A DNA stretch of 17,325 bases from assembly GCA_041690515.1 (NCBI GenBank), contig JAWLHF010000071.1:1-17325 (forward strand). Reading direction: 5' to 3'. Both the position numbers and the translations under genes were made by a program. Below are positions 1-6,651 of this stretch, one piece after another (within the stretch, counting starts at the first letter, position 1; the number at the start of each line of letters is the position of its first letter). The stretch comes from BRH-c25 sp041690515 (GTDB lineage Bacteria > Bacillota > Clostridia > Lutisporales > Lutisporaceae). The notes under the pieces are model-generated. The model was not told where the DNA came from, did no database searches, and saw only the letters and a list, made by a program, of their open reading frames with translations.

Positions 1-98
<98 letters not shown>

Positions 99-362
99 AA
101 TATTTTTGCGAAGCAACAAATATGTTGGGTGCAAAACGTATTTACAAAGTAAATATGTTCAGGCACCTTACCTTTCGCGCCTCACTAAATCACTTAATCA
201 TCTGCCCTAACTCAAAAGAATTCTGACTGTTCTCAGCGCAGATATCTCTACGCTTTAAACCTTCATTTGGTTATCAATTTACACTGTTTAGTTTTCAAGG
301 ATCAAGTCTTTGGAAGATCTTGCGATTCTTCTCATTTGTTGCCGCTGTTTGTTTCAGCGACG
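99..362 (-). other. rRNA operon leader (transcribed, non-coding) with hairpins
   Basis: This stretch between the last rRNA promoter and 16S holds no convincing gene. On the minus strand it contains, in order: a 5-bp hairpin with arms CGCTG/CAGCG (359-343), a hairpin with arms GAAGAATC/GATCTTC and a GCAA (GNRA-type) loop (331-313), a boxA-like element, and two small hairpins just before 16S (arms TATTTAC/GTAAATA at 155-139 and CAACA/TGTTG at 127-114). Such leaders normally carry antitermination and RNase III processing signals. The processing partner strand downstream of 16S is outside the window. Confidence 0.7.
281..303 (-). promoter_or_regulatory. boxA-like antitermination element in the rRNA leader
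   Basis: The minus strand reads GATCCTTGAAAACTAAACAG, close to the TTTGAAAACT-type boxA elements found in Firmicute rRNA leaders and spacers, where NusB/NusE bind to let polymerase resist Rho. Its place between promoters and 16S fits. The assignment rests on similarity recalled from known leaders, not an alignment. Confidence 0.45.
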
Positions 363-368
363 TTTATT

Positions 369-397
369 ATCTTATCACATCTAATCCCTGATGTCAA
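369..397 (-). promoter_or_regulatory. rRNA promoter P4 (nearest 16S)
   Basis: Consensus -35 TTGACA (397-392), a spacer of exactly 17 bp, and -10 TAAGAT (374-369), about 270 bp upstream of the 16S 5' end. It shares the TAAGAT -10 and the 17-bp spacing with three further promoters upstream. Housekeeping sigmaA type. Confidence 0.85.
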
Positions 398-487
398 CCA
401 GGTTTTTTCTGGCAATTTCAGCTTTTCGCTAAAATTCTTAAGATAGTTTTTGTCTGTTTTGTTTTCCTGCTTTTCAACAGGAATTAC

Positions 488-516
488 ATCTTATCATGTC
501 TGCTTCACAGAGTCAA
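488..516 (-). promoter_or_regulatory. rRNA promoter P3
   Basis: -35 TTGACT (516-511), 17-bp spacer, -10 TAAGAT (493-488). The sequence after the -10 contains ATTCCTGT, also found after P1 and P2, so the early transcribed region is partly conserved with the promoter core. Confidence 0.8.
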
Positions 517-593
517 CTGGAAACTTCTGTCCTTCAGTCAGCAAGACATCCATTATATCGTCTGTTCTCTGCGCCATCCGGCACAGGAATCTT

Positions 594-622
594 ATCTTAA
601 CACGTTTCCTGATTAGTGTCAA
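594..622 (-). promoter_or_regulatory. rRNA promoter P2
   Basis: -35 TTGACA (622-617), 17-bp spacer, -10 TAAGAT (599-594). The -10 and early transcribed region are identical to P1 over 20 nt (see the direct repeat entry). Confidence 0.85.
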
Positions 623-676
623 TTGGTATTTCCTTCTTTACTAATATTCAGGAAATATTCATCTATTGGTCCATTC

Positions 677-720
677 AATGAAGCTTAGCTTCATTGCTGA
701 CTGACAGATCATTGTCTGTC
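677..720 (-). repeat. Two hairpins between P1 and P2
   Basis: A perfect 9-bp inverted repeat, AATGAAGCT/AGCTTCATT with one central base, lies at 695-677. A second dyad, GACAGA/TCTGTC with a 6-nt loop, lies at 720-703. Both would be present only in transcripts starting at P1 or entering from the gene upstream. Neither is followed by a U run, so neither is a standard intrinsic terminator. Confidence 0.6.
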
Positions 721-768
721 TGACATATGCTTTGTTGTTGTGTTTCCCTGTACTGTGACAGGAATCTT

Positions 769-797
769 ATCTTAACATGATTGAACAGCTAAGTCAA
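769..797 (-). promoter_or_regulatory. rRNA promoter P1 (most upstream), overlapping a stop codon
   Basis: -35 TTGACT (797-792), 17-bp spacer, -10 TAAGAT (774-769). The TGA inside the -35 hexamer (796-794) is also the stop codon of the 117-aa gene upstream, so the promoter starts within that gene's last codons. Confidence 0.78.
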
Positions 798-1147
798 TTA
801 GTAAATACAGGTATACTATCAATATTAACTTCAGTATCATTCAGGTTATATATAATACTCTCACCATTATATATCATTAGGTTTATCAGCTTATTATCCT
901 GACCAAACTGCTCAGATATCTTTTCGCATATTATATCCATATCCGCGTTGTTCATTTTATTTATGGATAAAAAGAAAATATCCCTTACTTCATTGTTGTT
1001 ACCGATGATAACATTTCCGTTGTACCCTGCTAAGCCTTCACCATCATCATAATTCAGATTTCTTATTTCAATTGACTCGTATTTTTCTGGATCTGAAATA
1101 ATTATTCTGTCTTTGTTCAAAAGAACCGCTTCTTTTAAAATTCCCAT
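794..1147 (-). CDS. Uncharacterised 117-aa protein
   Basis: I do not recognise this protein. The start is placed at the internal ATG at 1147 (MGILKEAVLL) because AAAAGGAG lies 8 nt before it; an ATG 24 bases further upstream has no such site. The product is soluble-looking and acidic, with no signal peptide or membrane segment. A central run rich in Gly/Asn (GYNGNVIIGNNNEV) is followed by a mixed alpha/beta C-terminal half. The TGA stop overlaps the -35 box of rRNA promoter P1 and there is no terminator between, so its transcripts probably run into the rRNA operon. Upstream lie the MCP terminator and a 12-bp palindrome (AGTAAATTTACT, 1221-1210). I see no convincing promoter of its own. Composition resembles the neighbours. 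Confidence 0.75.
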   Translation of the reverse strand: MGILKEAVLLNKDRIIISDPEKYESIEIRNLNYDDGEGLAGYNGNVIIGNNNEVRDIFFLSINKMNNADMDIICEKISEQFGQDNKLINLMIYNGESIIYNLNDTEVNIDSIPVFTN

Positions 1148-1229
1148 TATATGTTCTCCTTTTAATCCCACGTTTGGTTTTATTCTTTGTAATATATCAA
1201 ATTTAATACAGTAAATTTACTAAAATTAA

Positions 1230-1263
1230 AAGAAAATCGATTTTAAATAAAACCGATTTTCTT
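1230..1263 (-). terminator. Intrinsic terminator after the chemoreceptor gene
   Basis: On the minus strand AAGAAAATCGGTTTT and AAAATCGATTTTCTT form a 15-bp stem with a single wobble position and a 4-nt loop, followed by TTAATTTTA. It lies about 40 bp past the chemoreceptor stop. The stem is AT-rich and nearly symmetric. Confidence 0.7.
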
Positions 1264-1301
1264 ATTATCTGTTTATACCTTATTATATGCTCTATTTACA
1301 C

Positions 1302-3311
1302 CTATACTTTAAATCTATTTATCAAAGCATTAAGCTCCTCCACAACCTCTGACAATCCGCCGGCTATATGAGCCACTTCTTCTATAGCTGCCGTCTGCTC
1401 TTGTACAGATGCCGTAATTTCTTCTGTACTGGCGGCGCTTTCTTCAGAAATTGCAGCCTGTGATTCAACAATTTCAACGATCATGTGTATTCCATTTATT
1501 ATGTTCTCAGTAGCCTCTGCAATTCTGCCAACCTGGTCAACAGCTTCCTGAGTCGCATTGTTTATTCTATTGAAAGCATCCTGTGTATGCTTTACAGCGG
1601 TCTGCTGCTCTTCTACTACGTTTATGGATTTGTCTGCCTGCTCTTTTGCCTGCTCCACGCTTGACTGTATCTGGATTATGATTTCTGATATCTGCTGTGC
1701 TGCCTTTGTAGAACCCTCTGCAAGTTTTCTCACCTCATCCGCAACCACGGCAAAACCTTTTCCTACTTCACCCGCTCTAGCGGCCTCAATGGCAGCATTT
1801 AAAGCCAGCATGTTTGTCTGATCAGCTATTAATGTTATAACGTTTATTATATCGCCGATTTCATTAGCTCGTTCAGACAGCTCATTAATTGAATCTCCAA
1901 GATTTTTTGAGCTTTCCACGTTTTCATGCATTTTTTCATTCTGATATCTGATTATTTCTACACCTTCCAGAACAGTCTCCTTAGTAAGCTCAGTGCTCTT
2001 TACCGTATCCTCCAGGCTGCGGGAAATTGCTTCTGCTTTCTCCAGCACGTCTTTTGCAGTCAGCGCTCCCCTTGTTGCTCCGTCAGCCTGTTCGTTTGCT
2101 CCATCTGCAAGCTCATTTATAGTAGTAGCTATCTCTGAAGCACCTTTACTTGACTGTTCTGCCGAGCTGCTCAGCTTATCCGCCGACTCTCTTAGACTAT
2201 ACGTCATTTCAAAACCTTTTTCAATAATTTCTCTAAGGTTTGCCACCATTATATTTATTCCCTGGCTGAGATTTTTCATCTCCTTGCTGGAATTTATATC
2301 AACTGATTTTGTCAGATCGCCTTCCCCTATACCCTTAAGTGCATTTATTATTTTTGTCATTTCATTTACTATGTTAACCTTCACAACAAGATATATTATG
2401 AGATTGCACAGTATAACTGCACCTATGGATATTGCCGCAATATTCACCAGCAGATCTTCCATGCCTGCTGTAAATTCTGCGACTGGAACTGTCGCACATA
2501 TTATGTTTTCTCCTGCCTGCTTATATTTCATAAAATATTCCACGCCGTCCAGGATATATTTGAACTGACCTTCGCTGTTTTCAATAATTCTCATGCCCCA
2601 GTCAAACTCAGATGCTCTCCTTCCTACCATTGTTGTATTTTTATGTCCTATAATAGTATCTGCATCTTTGTTAACTACAATTATAAAACCGTCTTTACCA
2701 AGAGTCGCATCCTTGGATATACCGCTTATGTCCATCTTGTCAAGCTGATTCTGTAGTTTTTTCGGTGCAATACCTAATTGTATTATTCCCGGCTTGTCTT
2801 TCCTTGCTACTCCAATATATTGAAACAATACATTATCAGTCATTCTGACTGTCGGCTCCTGTACCAGTGTAAAATCTTTATCTGTTAAAGCTGACATAAA
2901 AGGGATGGTATTCTCACTTGTACTAAAATCCATACCGTAAAAGCTTGCCACAGTTCCCCATTTCAATATTCCATTCTCGTCGCTTATATGTATTTCATCC
3001 ACTTCTAATGAGGCTGCCATATCAAACAATTCCCCGGTATTCTCCAATATATCGGGATCCTTCTCTATTACGCTTGCCAATATCTTGCCTTTGCCCACAT
3101 ATTCTTTTCCCAGGTCCTGCTTAAGTACGGCCAGCTCAGCACGTCTGTTAAATATGGTGTTTTCGATTTCTTCCAATTTGCTTTGAGCAAGCTGTGTCAT
3201 ATTGTTCTCAATTATTTTGATTTCAAAGTAGTAAGACATCCCCGACAGTAAAGAGATTGCTACAATTAACAATATAACAATCGGTACTGTAATCTTGTTT
3301 TGAAGTTTCAT
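1302..3311 (-). CDS. Methyl-accepting chemotaxis protein with extracytoplasmic dCache-like sensor
   Basis: A transmembrane chemoreceptor that senses a ligand outside the cell and controls CheA kinase through CheW. Order of parts in 669 residues: N-terminal membrane helix (about 8-28), extracytoplasmic sensor (about 30-285) with two PAS-like motifs (VDEIHISDENGIL near 104-116; GFIIVVNKDADTIIGH near 208-223) typical of dCache folds, second membrane helix (about 287-311), HAMP (about 312-365), and a long coiled-coil signalling domain. The highly conserved hairpin tip is at about 484-533 (IADQTNMLALNAAIEAARAG, then GFAVVADEVRKLAE). The helices carry Gln/Glu pairs suited to methylation. There is no C-terminal CheR-docking pentapeptide. 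The start has GGGAGG 8 nt upstream. It stands alone, with its own terminator and a probable promoter, and no che genes are nearby. The ligand is unknown. Confidence 0.95.
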   Translation of the reverse strand: MKLQNKITVPIVILLIVAISLLSGMSYYFEIKIIENNMTQLAQSKLEEIENTIFNRRAELAVLKQDLGKEYVGKGKILASVIEKDPDILENTGELFDMAASLEVDEIHISDENGILKWGTVASFYGMDFSTSENTIPFMSALTDKDFTLVQEPTVRMTDNVLFQYIGVARKDKPGIIQLGIAPKKLQNQLDKMDISGISKDATLGKDGFIIVVNKDADTIIGHKNTTMVGRRASEFDWGMRIIENSEGQFKYILDGVEYFMKYKQAGENIICATVPVAEFTAGMEDLLVNIAAISIGAVILCNLIIYLVVKVNIVNEMTKIINALKGIGEGDLTKSVDINSSKEMKNLSQGINIMVANLREIIEKGFEMTYSLRESADKLSSSAEQSSKGASEIATTINELADGANEQADGATRGALTAKDVLEKAEAISRSLEDTVKSTELTKETVLEGVEIIRYQNEKMHENVESSKNLGDSINELSERANEIGDIINVITLIADQTNMLALNAAIEAARAGEVGKGFAVVADEVRKLAEGSTKAAQQISEIIIQIQSSVEQAKEQADKSINVVEEQQTAVKHTQDAFNRINNATQEAVDQVGRIAEATENIINGIHMIVEIVESQAAISEESAASTEEITASVQEQTAAIEEVAHIAGGLSEVVEELNALINRFKV

Positions 3312-3395
3312 ATGAATTCCTCCCTGTTTTACCCCTTTGACCCACCATTACGAAAACATTTAGCGTACAACCACCTAAGTAAATATATATTTTAC

Positions 3396-3424
3396 ATTAT
3401 AACACTATATGCGAAATATTTCGA
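3396..3424 (-). promoter_or_regulatory. Possible promoter and palindrome upstream of the chemoreceptor gene
   Basis: A perfect TATAAT (3401-3396) lies 85 bp upstream of the ATG. The -35 at 17-bp spacing is poor (TCGAAA, 3424-3419) and lies within a perfect 12-bp palindrome, CGAAATATTTCG (3423-3412). A weak -35 overlapped by a dyad suggests a regulated promoter. I see no good flagellar sigmaD motif. Confidence 0.4.
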
Positions 3425-3463
3425 CAAATATAAGTAAAACACATCTGAATTTATAAACACATC

Positions 3464-3490
3464 AAAAAAAACGTGCTTCCGCACGTTTTT
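3464..3490 (-). terminator. Intrinsic terminator of the por operon, overlapping the porB stop
   Basis: Perfect 10-bp stem AAAAACGTGC/GCACGTTTTT with a GGAA loop on the minus strand, followed by further Ts. The porB stop codon (3491-3489) overlaps the first arm by two bases, so the stem begins as translation ends. Confidence 0.9.
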
Positions 3491-4427
3491 AGGAACTCTC
3501 TCCGCATTTTCTCAACAATTCTTCCCACTTTCTGTCTACATCCTCTTGAATATTATCAATCAGATGTTTGTTCTTATCTGTGAACAAGTGTTTAAATCTT
3601 CCTTGGGGTTTGAGATATTCTATTACAGGCAGCTTCTTCTTCGGCTTATAGTTAAGCTTCCATACTCCATGATCCACTTCATACACCGGCCATATACATG
3701 TATCCATCGCTAATTTGCATATTTCCATGAGGTCAGGTGTATTGTATCTCCAACCCCTTGGACATGGGGCAAGCACATTTAAAAATGCAGGCCCTTCGGT
3801 ATATATAGCTTTCTCTGACTTCTCATAAAGATCTTTAAAATTCGAGGTAAGTGTAGATTGTGCGACATATGGTATATTATGTGCAATCATAACTGCCGTC
3901 AAGTCTTTTTTAAACTGCTGCTTCCCTGGCAATACTGTCCCTTGAGGGCTCGTAGTAGTATCACTATACCTTGGAGTACTGGAGGACCTTTGTATACCGG
4001 TATTCATATAAGCTTCATTATCATAGCATACATATACCATGTCGTGTCCTCTTTCCATCGCTCCTGATAGTGATTGCAGGCCTATATCGTAGGTACCGCC
4101 GTCTCCGCCGAAGGCAATGAATTTGTAAGTATCACCTATTTTTCCTTTCCTCTTCATGGCAACATAGGCCGCTTCTGCACCGCTTACTGTTGCTCCAGCA
4201 TTCTCAAAGGCACTGTGTATGAAAGAATCCTTCCATGCTGTATATGGATACAGGAATGTTGACACTTCCAGACATCCTGTAGCAGCACCAATAACTGCAT
4301 GGTGCTCAGGATCCAGAGCTCTCAGTACTGTCCTTACCGTAGGTGGAGCACCGCAGCCTGCACACATTCTGTGTCCGCCGGTCAATCGCTCCGGTTTGTT
4401 CATTACCTGCTTAAGATTATATGCCAT
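3489..4427 (-). CDS. porB: Pyruvate:ferredoxin oxidoreductase, beta subunit (TPP-binding)
   Basis: Beta subunit of the four-subunit 2-oxoacid:ferredoxin oxidoreductase. It binds thiamine pyrophosphate and the [4Fe-4S] cluster next to it, in the step 2-oxoacid + CoA to acyl-CoA + CO2 + reduced ferredoxin. Cluster ligands expected for the family are visible at Cys22 and Cys25 (MCAGCGAP), Cys52 (ATGCLEV) and Cys222 (APCPRGW). The TPP/Mg motif starts GDGGTYDIG (108-116) and ends DNEAYMNTG (136-144). At 312 aa it has normal length. A strong AGGAGG site precedes the ATG, and the gap after porA is 16 bp. Pyruvate is the likeliest substrate because of the gamma-delta-alpha-beta order known for PorCDAB; a branched-chain 2-oxoacid enzyme cannot be excluded from sequence alone. 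Confidence 0.93.
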   Translation of the reverse strand: MAYNLKQVMNKPERLTGGHRMCAGCGAPPTVRTVLRALDPEHHAVIGAATGCLEVSTFLYPYTAWKDSFIHSAFENAGATVSGAEAAYVAMKRKGKIGDTYKFIAFGGDGGTYDIGLQSLSGAMERGHDMVYVCYDNEAYMNTGIQRSSSTPRYSDTTTSPQGTVLPGKQQFKKDLTAVMIAHNIPYVAQSTLTSNFKDLYEKSEKAIYTEGPAFLNVLAPCPRGWRYNTPDLMEICKLAMDTCIWPVYEVDHGVWKLNYKPKKKLPVIEYLKPQGRFKHLFTDKNKHLIDNIQEDVDRKWEELLRKCGESS

Positions 4428-4443
4428 TATTAAGATTCACCTC

Positions 4444-5625
4444 CTATTCTCTTACTCCTACATATCTGTAAGTTTCTCCAACCTTACCGGTCTTCTGGAT
4501 TTCCAGCAGGTCATTGTACACTTTTTCAACATCATCGGCTCTTACATCCCTGCCGCCCAGTCCATATATATAGTTTACTACCTTTATTCCTTCAGTTCTG
4601 CCATACAGGGCAGCTTTGACATCAGCCCCAAGAGGTCCTCCAACTCCCGACAAACCTTCCGCCTTATCCATTACCCCTATAGCTTTTATATTTTTCAAGG
4701 CATTAGCTATCTCTTCCGCCGGGAAAGGTCTGAAGACTCTGATCTTTAGGAGTCCTGCCTTTACTCCTTTTTGTCTAAGGTCGTCAACTATTGTTTTTGC
4801 AGTTCCTGCAGTTGAGTTTATTACTACGACAGCTATTTCTGCATCATTTAGTTTATACTCCTCAAAATACCCGTATTTTCTTCCGGATATCTTTTCAAAC
4901 TCCTCTGCAATCTCCAATATCACCTTTTTTGCATTAATCATGCTCTGTGCCTGTTCTCGCTTGTGCTCAAAACAATGGGCAGGAAGATCGAGAGGTCCAA
5001 CCGCAATCTGTTCCTCCGAATTCAGAAGATAGTGCTCCGCCTTGTATTCTCCGACAAAAGTCTTTATCTTTTCATCTTCCAGAAGCTCTATGTTCTCAAC
5101 TGCATGGCTCGTGATAAATCCATCCTGGCACACCATTACCGGAAGCATAACATCCTTGTGTTCGCCTATTCTCACTGCCTGTATCAGATTATCATATGCT
5201 TCCTGGTTGGTTTCGCTGTAGAGCTGTATCCATCCTGAGTCCCTGGCCCCCATAGAATCACTGTGGTCATTATGAATGTTCAAGGGTCCTGAAAGTGCCC
5301 TGTTCACGCAGGTCATTGTTATTGGCAGTTTCATGGCTGACGCAATATACAAGATCTCCCACATCAGTGCCAAACCATTGGCTGAGGTTGCAGTCATCGT
5401 CCTCGCACCTGCTGCCTGTGCTCCAACACAGGCAGACATCGCACTATGCTCAGATTCAACTGCAACAAACTCAGTCTGTACTTGCCCATTTGATACAAAT
5501 TGTGAGAAATACTGGGGTATCTCCGTTGATGGAGTAATAGGAAATGCAGCGACTACATCAGGGTTTATCTGTCTCATTGCCACTGCTACCGCTTCATTTC
5601 CGGATAATCTTTCCCGTATTGACAT
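4444..5625 (-). CDS. porA: Pyruvate:ferredoxin oxidoreductase, alpha subunit
   Basis: Alpha subunit of the four-subunit oxidoreductase, supplying the pyrimidine-binding and substrate-facing half of the active site at the interface with PorB. The family signature FPITPST is at 28-34, followed by ESEHSAMSACVGAQAAGART (57-76). A transketolase C-terminal-like domain follows in the last third (KAGLLKIRVFRPFP). At 393 aa it is full length. AGGAGGT lies 7 nt before the ATG, and only 14 bp separate it from porD. The TAG stop abuts the porB ribosome binding site, implying coupled translation. Confidence 0.93.
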   Translation of the reverse strand: MSIRERLSGNEAVAVAMRQINPDVVAAFPITPSTEIPQYFSQFVSNGQVQTEFVAVESEHSAMSACVGAQAAGARTMTATSANGLALMWEILYIASAMKLPITMTCVNRALSGPLNIHNDHSDSMGARDSGWIQLYSETNQEAYDNLIQAVRIGEHKDVMLPVMVCQDGFITSHAVENIELLEDEKIKTFVGEYKAEHYLLNSEEQIAVGPLDLPAHCFEHKREQAQSMINAKKVILEIAEEFEKISGRKYGYFEEYKLNDAEIAVVVINSTAGTAKTIVDDLRQKGVKAGLLKIRVFRPFPAEEIANALKNIKAIGVMDKAEGLSGVGGPLGADVKAALYGRTEGIKVVNYIYGLGGRDVRADDVEKVYNDLLEIQKTGKVGETYRYVGVRE

Positions 5626-5639
5626 ATACGCTATACCTC

Positions 5640-5954
5640 CTATTCTTTCTTGTCATCTTCTTTTATAAAATCTATCGCCTTGAAAGGGCATACCTTGACA
5701 CATACTCCGCAGCCTTTGCAATGATCATAATCAAAGTCCAGCCTTTTGCTATCTTTTACAGGAATTGCAGTATCAGGACATGTCGGTGGGCATAGCATAC
5801 ATTGGGTACACTTTTCTTCAATCCACACAGGGCGCATGGATCTCCAGTCACCGGTCTTATAACCCTCTGCATTTCCCGATTCATATATGGTACCTCCTGG
5901 AGTGATTTCCTTCCAGGTTGTTTCCGGTGTCATTTTCTTCACTGCTTTGCTCAT
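5640..5954 (-). CDS. porD: Pyruvate:ferredoxin oxidoreductase, delta subunit (2x[4Fe-4S] ferredoxin-like)
   Basis: The small electron-carrying subunit that passes electrons from the TPP-proximal cluster to external ferredoxin. It has two complete 4Fe-4S motifs: Cys49, 52, 55 and 59 (CTQCMLCPPTCP) and Cys79, 82, 85 and 89 (CKGCGVCVKVCP). The N-terminal 45 residues (TPGGTIYESGNAEGYKTGDW) match the family's typical extension. At 104 aa it is of usual size. Its ATG overlaps the porC TGA by 4 bp (ATGA), and the GGAGG site lies inside porC, a classic sign of translational coupling. Confidence 0.94.
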   Translation of the reverse strand: MSKAVKKMTPETTWKEITPGGTIYESGNAEGYKTGDWRSMRPVWIEEKCTQCMLCPPTCPDTAIPVKDSKRLDFDYDHCKGCGVCVKVCPFKAIDFIKEDDKKE

Positions 5955-6529
5955 AGTCCCTGCACCTCCTGCATGGCACGTTCTATGGCCTTCATATTTC
6001 CCTCTATTACCTCTGGTTTTGTCTTAAACTTGTGTGCAAAGGATTCTTTCATATCGTTAATGAATTTGTCAGGCTCCATTATGTTGCCTACTACAACCAC
6101 TGCACCCAGCATAGGGGTATTAGGAAAGTTCTTGCCTATGGTCTCCTCTGATATCTTTCTGGCATCTATGGTGCAGACCTTTCCTTTATAACCTTTGAGA
6201 TATTTCTTTACTTCGTCCGGCGTCTTGTCAGTGTTGATAATAATAGCCCCTGTCTCCTTAAGTCCCGCAGTCACATCTATAGCTGAGACCAATGACTCAT
6301 CTACCACTACTACATAATCCGGCTCATAAATGTTTGAATGGATGTTTATCCTTTCATCGCTTATCCTATTGTATGCTGTAATTGGAGCACCCATCCTCTC
6401 AGGGCCGTACTCGGGAAAACCCTGTATATATTTCCCTGTGTTAAATGCTGCATCAGCCAGAAGAAGTGCTGCTGTCTTCGCCCCTTGGCCGCCTCGGCCG
6501 TGCCAACGAATTTCTACCAGCTTACCCAA
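5951..6529 (-). CDS. porC: Pyruvate:ferredoxin oxidoreductase, gamma subunit
   Basis: Gamma subunit (also called porG) and first gene of the porCDAB operon. The N-terminal motif WHGRGGQGAKTAALLLADA and then PEYGPERMGAP are the family signatures. The domain helps bind CoA and holds the complex together. It starts with TTG at 6529; GGGAGG 7 nt upstream supports this start, and the next codons give GKLVEIRWHGRGGQG as expected. Length 192 aa, complete. It begins 73 bp after the nifJ terminator. No convincing promoter is visible in that gap, so expression could come from weak sigma recognition or from nifJ read-through. Confidence 0.92.
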   Translation of the reverse strand: MGKLVEIRWHGRGGQGAKTAALLLADAAFNTGKYIQGFPEYGPERMGAPITAYNRISDERINIHSNIYEPDYVVVVDESLVSAIDVTAGLKETGAIIINTDKTPDEVKKYLKGYKGKVCTIDARKISEETIGKNFPNTPMLGAVVVVGNIMEPDKFINDMKESFAHKFKTKPEVIEGNMKAIERAMQEVQGL

Positions 6530-6543
6530 AATTTTTCCTCCCT

Positions 6544-6566
6544 TCAGGATTTTTATCGTATCCTGA
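6544..6566 (-). repeat. Inverted repeat just upstream of the porC ribosome binding site
   Basis: TCAGGAT and ATCCTGA (7 bp, 9-nt loop) end 15 bases upstream of the TTG start, next to the GGGAGG site. It could be an operator or an mRNA structure affecting initiation. There is no U run. Confidence 0.45.
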
Positions 6567-6601
6567 GTATTTTGTGCTTATTTATATATTTTATGAGAAA
6601 T

Positions 6602-6638
6602 AAAAAAAGATCCGATTGAATTTCTCAATCGGATCTTT
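6602..6638 (-). terminator. Strong intrinsic terminator after nifJ
   Basis: Perfect 14-bp stem AAAGATCCGATTGA/TCAATCGGATCTTT with a 5-nt loop, followed by a run of Ts on the minus strand. It lies 14 bp past the nifJ stop and separates nifJ from porCDAB. Confidence 0.94.
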
Positions 6639-6651
6639 ATTGCTTCAGCTA

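Larger units (their letters stand above)
583..777 (-). repeat. 20-nt direct repeat at P1 and P2
   Basis: The 20-mer TGTTAAGATAAGATTCCTGT occurs exactly twice on the minus strand, at 777-758 (P1) and 602-583 (P2), 175 bp apart. It covers the -10 and the first transcribed bases. Shorter versions sit at P3 and P4. This points to promoter duplication within the operon control region. Confidence 0.85.

Noticed and set aside
450..644. Plus-strand 64-codon open frame in the rRNA promoter region
   Set aside because: It spans two minus-strand rRNA promoters, has no ribosome site, and its composition is not protein-like.
1558..2568. Plus-strand open frames of 87 and 191 codons inside the chemoreceptor gene
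   Set aside because: They are antisense to a clear MCP with conserved signalling motifs, show no ribosome site or recognisable domain, and are rich in Ser/Ala/Phe as expected from reverse-reading a coiled coil.
3312..3360. GGTGGG...CAAAG text upstream of the MCP gene, reminiscent of a c-di-GMP-I riboswitch core
   Set aside because: The rest of the conserved riboswitch core and its two paired stems are missing; the similarity is a few bases only.
4219..5795. Several plus-strand open frames of 80-176 codons across porA/porB/porD
   Set aside because: Shadows of the por genes; no family similarity and no initiation signals.
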